From positions 930,001 to 994,000 of the forward strand of contig CAVZHA010000015.1 in assembly GCA_963774945.1 (NCBI GenBank): 64,000 nt of DNA, read 5' to 3'. The position numbers and the translations under genes were made by a program. Below are positions 19,905 through 28,568 of the stretch, piece by piece (within the stretch, counting starts at the first letter, position 1; each line of letters starts with the position of its first letter). The DNA is from Trebonia sp963774945. Lineage in GTDB: Bacteria; Actinomycetota; Actinomycetes; Streptosporangiales; Streptosporangiaceae. Below the pieces are notes generated by a model. That model searched no databases, was not told the DNA's origin, and saw only the letters and a program-made list of their open reading frames with translations.

Positions 19905-21329
19905 ATGTTCAGTTCTGCCGAAGAAGTCCTCGCGTTCATCGCTGAGGAGCAGGTGGAGTTCATTGACGTCAGGTTCTGCGACCTGCCGGGTACCATCCAG
20001 CACTTCACCGTTCCGGTGTCGACCTTCGACGCGGACGTCTTCACCGAGGGGCGGATGTTCGACGGCTCGTCGATCCGCGGGTTCCAGGCCATCCACGAGT
20101 CCGACATGCTGCTGCTGCCGGACCCGTCGACGGCCGTGCTCGACCCGTTCCGCCAGCACAAGACGCTGAACCTGACGTTCTCGGTGTTCGACCCGCTGAC
20201 CGGCGCGCCCTACTCGCGTGACCCCCGCAACGTGGCCGCCAAGGCGGAGGCGTACCTCAAGGGCACCGGGATCGCTGACACCTCGTACTTCGGTCCCGAG
20301 GCGGAGTTCTACATCTTCGACTCGGCTCGGTTCTCCACCGGCCCGAACGAGGGGTACTACCACCTCGACTCGATCGAGGGGGCGTGGAACACCGGCGCTG
20401 ACGAGAACGGCGCGAACCTGGCCTACAAGCCCGCCTACAAGGGCGGCTACTTCCCGGTCTCGCCGACCGACCACTTCACCGACCTGCGGTCGGAGATGGT
20501 CAACCGGCTCATCCAGTGCGGCATCGAGACCGAGATGCAGCACCACGAGGTGGGCACGGCCGGCCAGGCCGAGATCGACGTCAGGTTCGGCCCGCTGCTG
20601 GCCATGGCGGACAAGCTGATGCTGTTCAAGTACGTCATCAAGTCGACCGCGCGGGCGGCGGGCAAGACGGTGACGTTCATGCCGAAGCCGCTGTTCGGCG
20701 ACAACGGCAACGGCATGCACTGCCACCAGTCGCTGTGGAAGGACGGCGAGCCGCTCTTCTACGACGAGACCGGCTACGGCGGCCTGTCCGACATCGGCCG
20801 CTGGTACGTCGGCGGGCTGCTCAAGCACGCGCCGTCGCTGCTGGCGTTCACCAACCCGACGGTGAACTCCTACCACCGCCTGGTGCCGGGCTTCGAGGCG
20901 CCGGTCAACCTGGTCTACTCGGCCCGTAACCGGTCGGCCTGCTGCCGCATCCCGCTGACCGGCTCGAACCCGAAGGCAAAGCGGATCGAGTTCCGGGTGC
21001 CCGACCCGTCCGCCAACCCGTACCTCGCGTTCTCGGCGATGCTGATGGCGGGCATCGACGGCATCAAGAACAAGATCGAGCCGCCCACGCCGCTCGACAA
21101 GGACCTGTACGAGCTGCCGCCGGACGAGGCGGCCGAGGTCCCGACGGTGCCGGGCTCGCTCGACGCGGTGCTCAACAACCTCGAGGCCGACCACGAGTTC
21201 CTCAGCGAGGGCGGCGTGTTCACCGAGGACCTGATCGAGACCTGGATCGACTACAAGCGGACGCGGGAGATCGACGCGGTGCGGCTGCGCCCGACCCCGC
21301 ACGAGTTCGAGATGTACTTCGACTGCTGA
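19905..21329 (+). CDS. glnA: Glutamine synthetase type I
   Basis: 474 aa, normal for GSI-beta. The beta-grasp domain carries FDGSSIRGFQAIHESDM; metal-binding and catalytic segments are FGPEAEFYIFD, EVGTAGQAEIDVRFG and MHCHQSLWKDG; the adenylylation loop is NLVYSARNRSACCRIP with the modifiable Tyr present, consistent with control by the GlnE encoded at 28543. The start follows GGGAGGG; upstream in-frame codons are AT-rich leader. The frame is intact. Confidence 0.97.
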   Translation: MFSSAEEVLAFIAEEQVEFIDVRFCDLPGTIQHFTVPVSTFDADVFTEGRMFDGSSIRGFQAIHESDMLLLPDPSTAVLDPFRQHKTLNLTFSVFDPLTGAPYSRDPRNVAAKAEAYLKGTGIADTSYFGPEAEFYIFDSARFSTGPNEGYYHLDSIEGAWNTGADENGANLAYKPAYKGGYFPVSPTDHFTDLRSEMVNRLIQCGIETEMQHHEVGTAGQAEIDVRFGPLLAMADKLMLFKYVIKSTARAAGKTVTFMPKPLFGDNGNGMHCHQSLWKDGEPLFYDETGYGGLSDIGRWYVGGLLKHAPSLLAFTNPTVNSYHRLVPGFEAPVNLVYSARNRSACCRIPLTGSNPKAKRIEFRVPDPSANPYLAFSAMLMAGIDGIKNKIEPPTPLDKDLYELPPDEAAEVPTVPGSLDAVLNNLEADHEFLSEGGVFTEDLIETWIDYKRTREIDAVRLRPTPHEFEMYFDC

Positions 21330-21346
21330 TGTAGCCGGGATGGCGG

Positions 21347-21384
21347 AAGCCCGCAGGGAGGTCTTAACCTCGCTGCGGGCTTTT
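21347..21384 (+). terminator. Strong terminator of glnA
   Basis: AAGCCCGCAG pairs with CTGCGGGCTT, enclosing an AGGT/ACCT inner stem with a CTTA loop, and is followed by TTTT. It lies 18 bases after the glnA stop. Confidence 0.88.
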
Positions 21385-21653
21385 CGCGTGGCGCGCTCGA
21401 TCGCCCACGGGGACGGCTGGCCCAGCCGGGCAAGCGCAAGCGAGCGGCGTAAGCCGTTCTTGATCCTGTCGTACTGTTCCTGCAGCAGCGCCTTGGCGGC
21501 GGCAGGATCCGGTGTGGCCGCCGCGTATTCGACGACGCGAATCAGGGTGTCGCCGACCGTGGCCCAGAAATTCTCATGAGCGTTTCCCTGCGAGTCCAAC
21601 ACCGGGCTGCTGAAGCCGACGCCACCGACGGCGGGGTCGGTTAGCTTCGTCAT
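21366..21653 (-). CDS. Hypothetical ORF with no clear stop, antisense to the glnA terminator
   Basis: From ATG 21653 the frame encodes a protein-like sequence (MTKLTDPAVGGVGFSSPVLD..., then HENFWATVGDTLIRVVEYAA and KALLQEQYDRIKNGLRRSLALARLG) of about 90 residues. No stop follows: the frame runs on antisense through all of glnA. Third-position GC is visibly lower than in its neighbours. I place a nominal end at a TAA that is out of frame near 21366. It may be a truncated or acquired gene whose 3' end was lost. No family recognised. Confidence 0.4.
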
Positions 21654-21772
21654 ATCTTGCTGCTTCCAGTCTGAAATCTGGTCGTCGAACGCGCTCGTGG
21701 CGCCAATCGGGGTGGCGAATCGCCCTCCCGAGGCCGAAATACACTGTCACTGGCTATTGGGAGAGGAAGGTC

Positions 21773-22288
21773 ATGAGCGAGAGCGGGGATGAGCGGTGGA
21801 TGCGCGTCGCCATCGAGCTTGCCTGGCAGTGCCCGCCGTCGCCTACCGCGTTCTCAGTCGGCGCCGTCATCGTGGCCGCGGACGGGGACGAGATCTCCCG
21901 CGGCTTCTCCCGTGAGGGCGGCGACCCGATGGTGCACGCCGAGGAGTCGGCGCTGCGCAAGCTCGCGGCCGATGACCTGCGGCTGGCCGGGGCGACCATC
22001 TACAGCACGCTCGAGCCCTGCTCGCAGCGGAAGTCCCGAGCGCGCACCTGCACGCAGCTGATCATCGCGGCCGGGCTGCGCCGGGTGGTCATCGGCTGGC
22101 GCGAGCCGGCCCTGTTCGTGGCCGACTGCCAGGGGTACGAGCTGCTGGACGAGGCCGGGCTCGAGGTGACGGAACTGCCCGCGCTGGCGGCGCTGGCGGC
22201 GGCGCCGAACCGTCATCTTTTCGGTTACGACCCGACCGATGCGAGCTTAGTCACGTCGATACCATGTTCCACCGGATATAGTTACTGA
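21773..22288 (+). CDS. Cytidine/deoxycytidylate deaminase-fold protein (RibD deaminase-like)
   Basis: 171 aa with zinc ligands in VHAEESAL (His, plus catalytic Glu) and EPCSQRKSRARTC (two Cys). The spacing and the phrase ARTCTQLIIAAGLRRVVIGWREP resemble the deaminase half of RibD. No reductase domain follows, so it is a stand-alone deaminase; the base or nucleotide substrate is not certain. The start follows GAGAGGAAGG. Confidence 0.82.
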   Translation: MSESGDERWMRVAIELAWQCPPSPTAFSVGAVIVAADGDEISRGFSREGGDPMVHAEESALRKLAADDLRLAGATIYSTLEPCSQRKSRARTCTQLIIAAGLRRVVIGWREPALFVADCQGYELLDEAGLEVTELPALAALAAAPNRHLFGYDPTDASLVTSIPCSTGYSY

Positions 22289-22368
22289 TGAGTAAATTAT
22301 GCCTGTTCAGCCGTGCTCGGGGGGAAACCGCGCGGACGTTCAGCCGATTTGTCATCAGGGGAGCACCG

Positions 22369-22842
22369 ATGGAGACGACGACCTACACCGCGCTGTGCGA
22401 ACGGGCAGGTCGCTGGTGGACGATTCAGGTTCCCCAGATTGAGGGGCTGAGCGCTCAGGTGCGCAGCCTCGACCAGGCCGAGGTGATGACGCGCAAGGTC
22501 ATCGCGCGGCACCTGGGCATCCCGGCCGAGGCGATCAAGGTCGACGTGCTGCCTGACGCCCCCGCCCCGGTGGCGCGGGCGCTGCAGGCCAGGCACGCCG
22601 CCCGGCAGGCGGCCGAGGCGGCCGCCAAGGCCACCCGCGAGGCCATCGAGACCCTGACCCGTGACGGCTATCCGTTCCATGACGTGGCGACCATGCTGTC
22701 GCTCTCCCGGGGCGAGATCGAGCACTACGGGCGGGCCTCGGACCAGGCGGCCGGCCTCGGATCCGGACCGCTGCCCGGCCTCCGCCGGGTAAATCCTGTT
22801 TGGCGGTCAGGGCGCGCGCGCTTAGGGTGGGTAGTGCCGTGA
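22369..22842 (+). CDS. HicB-like antitoxin-fold protein, no HicA partner seen
   Basis: 157 aa. The N-terminal ~60 residues (TYTALCERAGRWWTIQVPQIEGLSAQVRSLDQAEVMTRKVIA) form the HicB partial RNase-H-like fold, followed by an Ala-rich helix and a helix-turn-helix-like segment (DGYPFHDVATMLSLSRGEIEHY). The start at ATG 22369 follows AGGGGAG. No HicA toxin lies next to it, so a stand-alone regulator is as likely as an antitoxin. The stop overlaps the start of the acetyltransferase gene. Confidence 0.75.
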   Translation: METTTYTALCERAGRWWTIQVPQIEGLSAQVRSLDQAEVMTRKVIARHLGIPAEAIKVDVLPDAPAPVARALQARHAARQAAEAAAKATREAIETLTRDGYPFHDVATMLSLSRGEIEHYGRASDQAAGLGSGPLPGLRRVNPVWRSGRARLGWVVP

Positions 22843-23659
22843 GCGATTCCGGGGTAATTGAGCGTATCGACGCCTTCTGCGACGCCGTGCCCAGAGAGCG
22901 CGCCAGAGCCGAGGCGATTGGCGCGCTTGTGCTATTCGTGCCCGTCGGGCACCGGGTTCCCTTACTATGCCCGGCCGCGCACCGGTCAGCGGCCGGCCGG
23001 CCACCGCCGCCGACGTGCGCGCGGTCCGGGCCAGGCAGCGGGAACTGCTCATCCCCGAATCGTTCGAGTGGGTCGAGCGGACCGCTCCCGACATGGCCGC
23101 CGCCGCGACCGAAGCCGGCCTCGCCGTGCACGCGCACCCGCTGCTCGTCCTCGGCTCGCTCGCGCCGGCGCCGCGGCTGCCGGAGCGGATCGGCGTGCGG
23201 ATCATGAGCCCCGAGGACCCGGATCTGATCCTGGCCTGGGCGGTGCCCGGGGTTGCGTTCAACTACCCGGGGACGGCCATCGGCGAGGCCTCGCGTCACC
23301 GAGCGGGACAAGATCGCGGCCGACCACGACGCGGCCACCATCGAGCTGCTCCGCGACCGGCTGCGGTCGCGCGAGTCGGTGCTCGCGACCGCGTCCGGCC
23401 CCAACGGGCCGCTGGCGGCCGGGAGCTACCAGCTGGCGGACGGCACCGCCGAGATCACCGGGATCGGCGTGCTGCCGGCCAGCCGCCGGCGCGGGCCTGG
23501 CCGCCGGGCGTCACCCGCGCGCTGGCGGCGCACGCGCTGGCCAGCGGAGCGCGAACGGTGTTCCTGTCAGCGACGGACGCGACCGTGGCCCGGATCTACG
23601 CCCGGCTGGGTTTCCGCGAGATCGGCACCGCCATGATCGCCGAGCCGCCTGAGGGCTGA
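22839..23659 (+). CDS. GNAT-family N-acetyltransferase (broken by several frameshifts)
   Basis: Rebuilt across about five one-base insertions (~22945, ~22997, 23297, ~23489, ~23507), the protein runs VIERIDAFCDAVPRERARAEAIGALVLFVP to ARIYARLGFREIGTAMIAE, about 270 aa. The acetyl-CoA loop is ITGIGVLPASRRRGLAAGVTRAL. Each insertion can be explained as a duplicated wobble base (for example TCG-C-GTC and GGG-C-GTC). The first ~100 residues are a separate domain. It is translationally coupled to the HicB-like gene. Acceptor substrate unknown. Confidence 0.75.
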
Positions 23660-23691
23660 CCGTTGCCGCTGCGTCTGCCCCGTCCCTCTGG

Positions 23692-24520
23692 TTAGCCCGG
23701 CCGGGTTTGCCTGACGCGGGCCAGGCCGGCGGGGGTGTAGCCCGGACAGGGCGGAGCACTCGCGGGTGAGGTGGGCCTGGTCGGCGTAGCCGGCCTTGGC
23801 CGCGAGGGCGGCCAGGTCGGGCGGCGCGGACGGGCTCGCGTCCGCGCGGGCGGGGGCGGCGTCGAGCAGGCGGACGAAGCGGTGGAAGCGGAGCACGCGC
23901 TGCAGCGTCTTGGGGCCGTAGCCGGCCGCCGCCTGGCTGCGGCGGCGGAACTGCCGCTCGCTCAGGCCGACCTCCGCCGCGACCGCCTCGGCCCGGGCGG
24001 CCGGGTCTCGCAGCAGAACCGCGGCCCGCGCCATGGCCGGGTCGGGGACGCCCTCGGCGACCAGCGCGCCGGTGATGTCGAGCACTCGGCCGACCGCCTC
24101 GGCCGGGTCGAGCGCTGGCGACAGCCGCCGGGCGGCGGGCGGCAGCAGATCGGCCAGCGGGACCCGCTGGTTGGCAGATCTCGCTGAGCGGCGTCTTGAG
24201 CACCTGGCCGCCCGCGGACGGGCGGAACCTGACGCCGACGATGACCGTGCCCGGCTTGATCATCGGGCGGGCCGGGTCCGGTGTCCGGGCCGGCGATGTA
24301 GCCGCCGACGCCCTGTTCCCAGATGAGATCGCTGCAGGCGTCGGGGAGGACCAGGCCGGCGCTGGGCACCCTCGTCTGGCTGACCGGTCCGCGGCTCGGG
24401 GGTGACGCTGGCCCACAGGCACGCCACCACGCCGCGCAGCGCGGCCGGCGGCGCCCACTCCGCGTACCCGGGAGCGAGCCACGCCCCGGACGGCACCCAG
24501 TCGATCGGCGAAGGCCCCAT
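23692..24520 (-). CDS. AraC-family transcriptional regulator (broken by several frameshifts)
   Basis: The N-terminus MGPSPIDWVPSGAWLAPGYAEW and the DUF6597-like sensor segment (VLPDACSDLIWEQG, KPGTVIVGVRFRPSAGG) are followed by the C-terminal AraC DNA-binding domain (EVGLSERQFRRRSQAAAGYGPKTLQRVLRFHRF and AAKAGYADQAHLTRECSALSGLTPA). About five one-base insertions must be removed; the rebuilt end is the TAA at 23692-23694. About 275 aa. It is divergent from the cyclase-repeat gene (start 24609), a possible target. Confidence 0.75.
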
Positions 24521-24608
24521 ACCACCAGGATGCCACGGGACCCGGAACTCGCGTCGATGGCCGTTTCGTTCAAGACGGCGGCGCGGCCTGGGTGGTGGGA
24601 TTGGCTCC

Positions 24609-25481
24609 ATGAACAAGACTCCAGACTTTGACGCGGCGGCCGCCTTCATGGCCGGGCAGGCGCGGGTACTCGACCGGCGGATGTTCCAGCGGCTGTTCTG
24701 CGACGGGGCGGCCGGGGCGGTGCGGGACGCGGTGACGGCGTACCGGAACTCCGACGGCGGCTTCGGGCACGCGCTCGAGCCGGACTGCCGGGCGGCGGCC
24801 AGCCAGCCCGCCGCGGTCGAGATGGCACTGCGGATGATGGACCTGGCCGACGAGTGGGACTCGCAGACTGGTCAGCGACGCGGTCGACTGGCTGGCCGCC
24901 GTCGCCCCGGCCGAGGGCGGGGCCGCGTTCGTCGAGCCCTCGCGTGGCCGAGGGGCCGCACGCGCCCTGGTGGGTGCCGGAAGACGGGCATCCGGCGTCG
25001 CTCATCCAGACCGGCCAGATCTGCGGGGTGCTGCACGCGCGCGGGTTCGCGCACCCGTGGCTCGACCGCGCGACCGAGGTGATGTGGTCGCGGATCGACG
25101 CGCTCACCTCGCCGGGCGGCTACGAGATGTTCGGGGTGCTCGCGTTCCTGCAGCACGTGCCGGACCGTGCGCGCGCCACGGCGGCGTTCTCGCGGGTCGG
25201 GCCGCTGCTCACCTCGTGCGGGCTGGTCGCCCTCGACTCCGGCGGCCGAGGGCGAGGCGCACTCGCCGCTCGCGTTCGCGCCGCTGCCCTCGTCGCTCGC
25301 CCGGGCGCTGTTCTCCGAGGCCACGATCGACGCGCACCTGGACCACCTGGCCGGGGCGCAGCGCGACGACGGCGGCTGGATGTTCAACTGGCCGTCCTGG
25401 TCACCTGCGGCCGAGGCCGACTGGCGCGGCTTCCTCACCGTCGACGCGCTGCGGGTGCTGCGCGCCAACGGCCGCGCCTGA
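24609..25481 (+). CDS. Terpenoid-cyclase-fold (squalene/prenyltransferase repeat) protein
   Basis: About 290 aa after removing three extra bases (~24865 CAG-A-CTG, ~24945 TCG-C-GTG, ~25240 TCC-G-GCG). Repeats of the alpha/alpha barrel are visible: AYRNSDGGFGHALEPD near the N-terminus and AQRDDGGWMFNWPSW near the C-terminus (QxxDGGW type). The Asp-rich DxDD acid motif of true cyclases is not seen, so a non-catalytic or different role is likely. Confidence 0.72.
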
Positions 25482-25619
25482 CTGCTCCTGGCGCTCAGGC
25501 TTGACCGGTCCGTCCGGCTGCGCGTGACGCTGATGCGCAATCTCGACGGTTTTGATGCGCATACCCAATATGGTGTCCGATATGGCGTGCGTACCTGCGG
25601 ATCGGCAGGCTGATCGGTA

Positions 25620-26820
25620 GTGCGGCGGCTCGGCTCGATGGCGTTGCTGCGCTGGCGGTCTTCGCGGTGGTGGTCGGCGTCGGTGTCCGCGGCAGCGGCA
25701 GCGCCCGTCGCGACGTCGCCAGAAGCAGGCTGGCCTGGCCGGCTGGCGGATCTCACAGGTGCTGGCAGGCGTCACCGTCGGCGGGCTGTGGGCAGGCAGC
25801 GCGCGGGATGCCTGGCTGGCCGGGGACGAGTGCGCCGACTCCGACGACGTGCGGTGACAGTGACACCGGCAACGGGACCGTGGTCGTGCGGCACTGGGAC
25901 GGCCGGGCGTGGCGGTGCGTGACGCCTCCCAGGCGCGTACATCAATAGCCCGCTCGACCAGGGTGTCGGTCGCGGTGGCGGCCACCTCGGGCTCGAACGC
26001 CTGGGTGCTCGCCGCGCGTGGCATCGACGAGGTTGACTACACCGACGCGCTGCACTTGACCGGCAGGCAGATGGGCCGCGCCGGTCCGGCTCGATGCCGC
26101 GATCCAGACCGCGGTCGCCCCTTCCCCGACGCAGCTGTGGGCGTTCGGCGAACCGTCCTCGTCCGGCCCGCCGGGTTACTTCGCGCACTTCAACGGCGGA
26201 AGCTGGAGGCACGGATCGTTCCCGTTCAGCGGCACCGCGACCGCTGCGCGTTCCGCCGAGCGACGTGTGGGTCGGCGGCGGCGGCGACGGCACGGCCTGC
26301 CTGGGCATCGAGCACTGGAACGGGCAGCGGTGGCACGTCACCGCGCTGCCGGACCTTAGCCTGCCCGCGCAGCGACTTGCGCTGGGCCGAGCATCAACGG
26401 CTTGGCGGAGGTCGGGCCGCGCGACGTCTGGGCCGACATCACCAGCGAATGGCACCAGCGCGAACCAGCCGGGCACGATCCTCCTGCACTGGAACGGCAA
26501 GGCCTGGTCCCGGGTCGCGTTCCCCTACGCGGGTAGCGCCTCTTCGCCGGTCGCGTCCGACGGCCACGGCGGAATCTGGCTGGCCACCGCGGACGACGGC
26601 GGCGATGGCACGATCGCGTGGTTCGATCACTACGCGCGGCGGCCGCTGGACCCGGTCGAGGGTCCCGAGCCGCGAGGGCGAGCAGCCGGAGGTGTCCTAC
26701 CTGAGCTCGATTCCCGGTACCCGCTCGCTGTGGGCGGCCGGCGAGGTCGATTTCGCCGACGACGGCGAGGCCATGCTCACGTACGCCGGTGAGGCGCCGT
26801 CCGCTTCGGCCGGTCAGAGC
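25620..26820 (+). CDS. Probable secreted beta-propeller-like repeat protein, heavily frameshifted
   Basis: Pieces in all three forward frames form one repetitive protein: VVRHWDGRAWR, YFAHFNGGSWRHGSFPF, IEHWNGQRWHVTALP and LLHWNGKAWSRVAFPYAG, separated by SGSNAWVLAA, PTQLWAFGE, SDVWVGGG, RDVWADIT and GGIWLATADD. This HWNGxxW/xVWxxG alternation is typical of propeller blades in secreted actinobacterial proteins. A hydrophobic Ala-rich N-terminus (~25640-25720) may be a signal peptide. At least six frame changes occur; start and end are approximate. It could be a true pseudogene. Ligand unknown. Confidence 0.55.
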
Positions 26821-27352
26821 GGGCGGGTCAGGATGTCGCTGACCAAGGCGGCGGGGCCGCGGGCGCGGGCGACCTTGGCCCAGCCCCAGTTCCTGAACGC
26901 GGCTTGCGCGGCGGCCGCGCTCGGCGGGAGCTTGACGGTGGCGCGCTCTTCGGCGCGGCCGTCCAGGATCGAGCTCATGGAGCTCGGTGGCGATGCCCTG
27001 GCGACGCCAGGAGCTGCGGACCATCAGCTGGGTCAGCGCGAAGGTGCGGCCGTGGTGCTCGTCGGTGATGGCGGCGGGCAGCGGGGCGGTCAGGTCCCGC
27101 CACCAGTCGGTGGACGGGCGCAGCGGCATCCCGCACGCGTAGCCGACGAGGTAGCCGCCGTGACTCGCCTCGACTAGCGCGAAACCCGGCTGGCGACGCC
27201 ATACGCCGAGCCGACGGGCGAAGTCCGGGTCGTCGTCCTGGCCGACCGACCTCGTCGTGCAGGGCGACGAGCTCCGTCTCCCGCGCCGCCGCCTGGCGGC
27301 CGTCGTACACGTCCAGCGTCACGCCGGGTGCGGACCACGACGGGATGCTCAC
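26814..27352 (-). CDS. GNAT-family N-acetyltransferase (frameshifted)
   Basis: Rebuilt protein of ~178 aa from GTG 27352 (SIPSWSAPGVTLDVYDGRQAAARE) to LVSDILTRPL. The acetyl-CoA site is LTQLMVRSSWRRQGIATELHEL. One lesion (CTC-G-ATC after HEL) restores ILDGRAEERATVKLPP; others lie near 27240 and 27190. Its start overlaps the stop of the hydrolase gene (GTGA) and its end abuts the convergent propeller gene. Acceptor unknown. Confidence 0.75.
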
Positions 27353-28161
27353 TGGGCGGCTCCGGAGATCGTGCGGGCGGCTTCGGCGATCGTGCGGGCG
27401 GCTTCGGCGATCGTCCGGGCCAACAGGCGGCCGGCGGTGACCGCGTGCGGCTCGGTGGTGGGGCGGCAGCGCCGCCTGGCCGGGTCCCACTCGGTCATCA
27501 CGATGCCGGCGTGGTCGGTGTCCGGCTCGGTCAGCCGGACCGGCCAGCCGTGGCTGGCGGCCGCGGCGGCGAAGTCACGCGACTGCTGGATGTTCACCAT
27601 GGTGTCGCGGGTGCCGTGCGCAAGATGGAACGGGACCGGTTCGGCGCCTGCGCCTGCCGCTGCCGGGGCGGCGATGTCGGCCATCGGGCCGTTCCGGACC
27701 GGGCTCATCACCGTCTCCGCGATGGAACCCGCCCGCCAGGCAGACGACCGTCGAGGGACGCCAGCCGCCGGCGGTCTCCGGGTTGAGCGCCAGCGACGCG
27801 GCCATCCGGCCGCCGCGCGACCACCCGGCCAGCACGAACTCGCCGTCGCCGCCGGTCGCCAGCTCGGCCGGCGGTCGCGGGCAAGTCTGCGAGCAAAGTC
27901 AAGCGAGGCGAGCAGGTGCGCCCGGCCGCCGTCGGGTGCCTCGGAGTCCCAGTCGGGGACCACCACCGCGACGCCCAGGCGGGCCACCTCGGCGGCCAGC
28001 GGCTCGAGGACGTCCCGCTCGTCCACGCCGATGCCGTGCCACAGCAACGCCAGCGGCGCCGGCCCATCCCGACCTGGCCGGTAGATATCCGCCAGCTTCC
28101 CCAGCCCGTAGTCGACGCCCCGCTCGATCAGAACGTCCCCCACGCCAGCACCATCCACCAC
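27349..28161 (-). CDS. Alpha/beta hydrolase (dienelactone hydrolase/BAAT-like)
   Basis: About 270 aa. Oxyanion region ALLWHGIGVDERD, nucleophile elbow GWSRGG, late Asp region EPDTDHAG (His likely in DHAG). The central part is shifted by three one-base insertions between DFARRL and SIAETVMS; after removal it reads ELATGGDGEFVLAGWSRGGRMAASLAL. The C-terminus ends in repeats RTIAEAARTIAEAARTISGAA from 18-bp tandem DNA (27370-27420). Substrate unknown. Confidence 0.75.
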   Translation of the reverse strand: MVDGAGVGDVLIERGVDYGLGKLADIYRPGRDGPAPLALLWHGIGVDERDVLEPLAAEVARLGVAVVVPDWDSEAPDGGRAHLLASLDFARRLARDRRPSWRPAATASSCWPGGRAAAGWPRRWRSTRRPPAAGVPRRSSAWRAGSIAETVMSPVRNGPMADIAAPAAAGAGAEPVPFHLAHGTRDTMVNIQQSRDFAAAAASHGWPVRLTEPDTDHAGIVMTEWDPARRRCRPTTEPHAVTAGRLLARTIAEAARTIAEAARTISGAAQ

Positions 28162-28249
28162 CCCAGCAGGCTACAGCGGTCGCACGATCGACCAGGGTCC
28201 CGGCAGACGGCGTTTCCGGGTGCCAGAGCACGCGCCATGCGTTCCGCTT

Positions 28250-28261
28250 CTTGCTGTTATC
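28250..28261 (+). repeat. CTTGCTGTTATC element, copy 2
   Basis: Exact copy, preceded by TT as in copies 3, 4 and 6. It lies between the hydrolase start and the glnE 3' end, 84 bases before a large inverted repeat. Confidence 0.9.
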
Positions 28262-28344
28262 TCGAAGAGGCGTTTGCTGCGGCTCGGGCGTTCCTTCGTC
28301 CGCGTCACGGGTGGGGCGGATTGGGCTAATGAGGCAGGGACGAT

Positions 28345-28425
28345 AAAGATCTTGGAGGAAAAGCCCGCTATACGAGTGCTTTTCTTCCGCTAGGAAAAAG
28401 TTTTCCAAGATCTTTTGTACTGGTG
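28345..28425. repeat. Nested inverted repeat (AAAGATCTTGGA...TCCAAGATCTTT)
   Basis: The outer arms are a perfect 12-bp inverted repeat (28345-28356 and 28414-28425). Inside, GAGGAAAAGC pairs with GCTTTTCTTC around a 13-base loop. It is AT-rich against the background. With 28262-28344 it fills the gap before glnE; I see no gene there. Confidence 0.88.
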
Positions 28426-28497
28426 GGGCGCGCGGGTGAAGGTAGGCGCTTTGGCGGGGGTGGTGGCCTATCGGGCGCGTGCGTAACGGGGCGGTTA

Positions 28498-28568
28498 GCG
28501 ATAGAAGAGGCGGTCCATTGGGGCGCGTGGGCGAACGAGGGGTCAGCCGTAGAAGAGGCGGTCCATGA
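28498..28568. repeat. Partial duplication of the glnE 3' end
   Basis: TAGAAGAGGCGGTCCAT occurs at ~28502 and again at ~28551; the second copy encodes the GlnE C-terminus (MDRLFYG). The first lies 50 bases beyond it and appears to be a duplicated remnant. Confidence 0.7.

Noticed and set aside
22369..23659. HicAB-type or HicB-GNAT toxin-antitoxin pair
   Set aside because: No HicA is present, and the GNAT partner is ~270 aa with an extra domain, unlike the ~170-aa GNAT toxins paired with RHH antitoxins.
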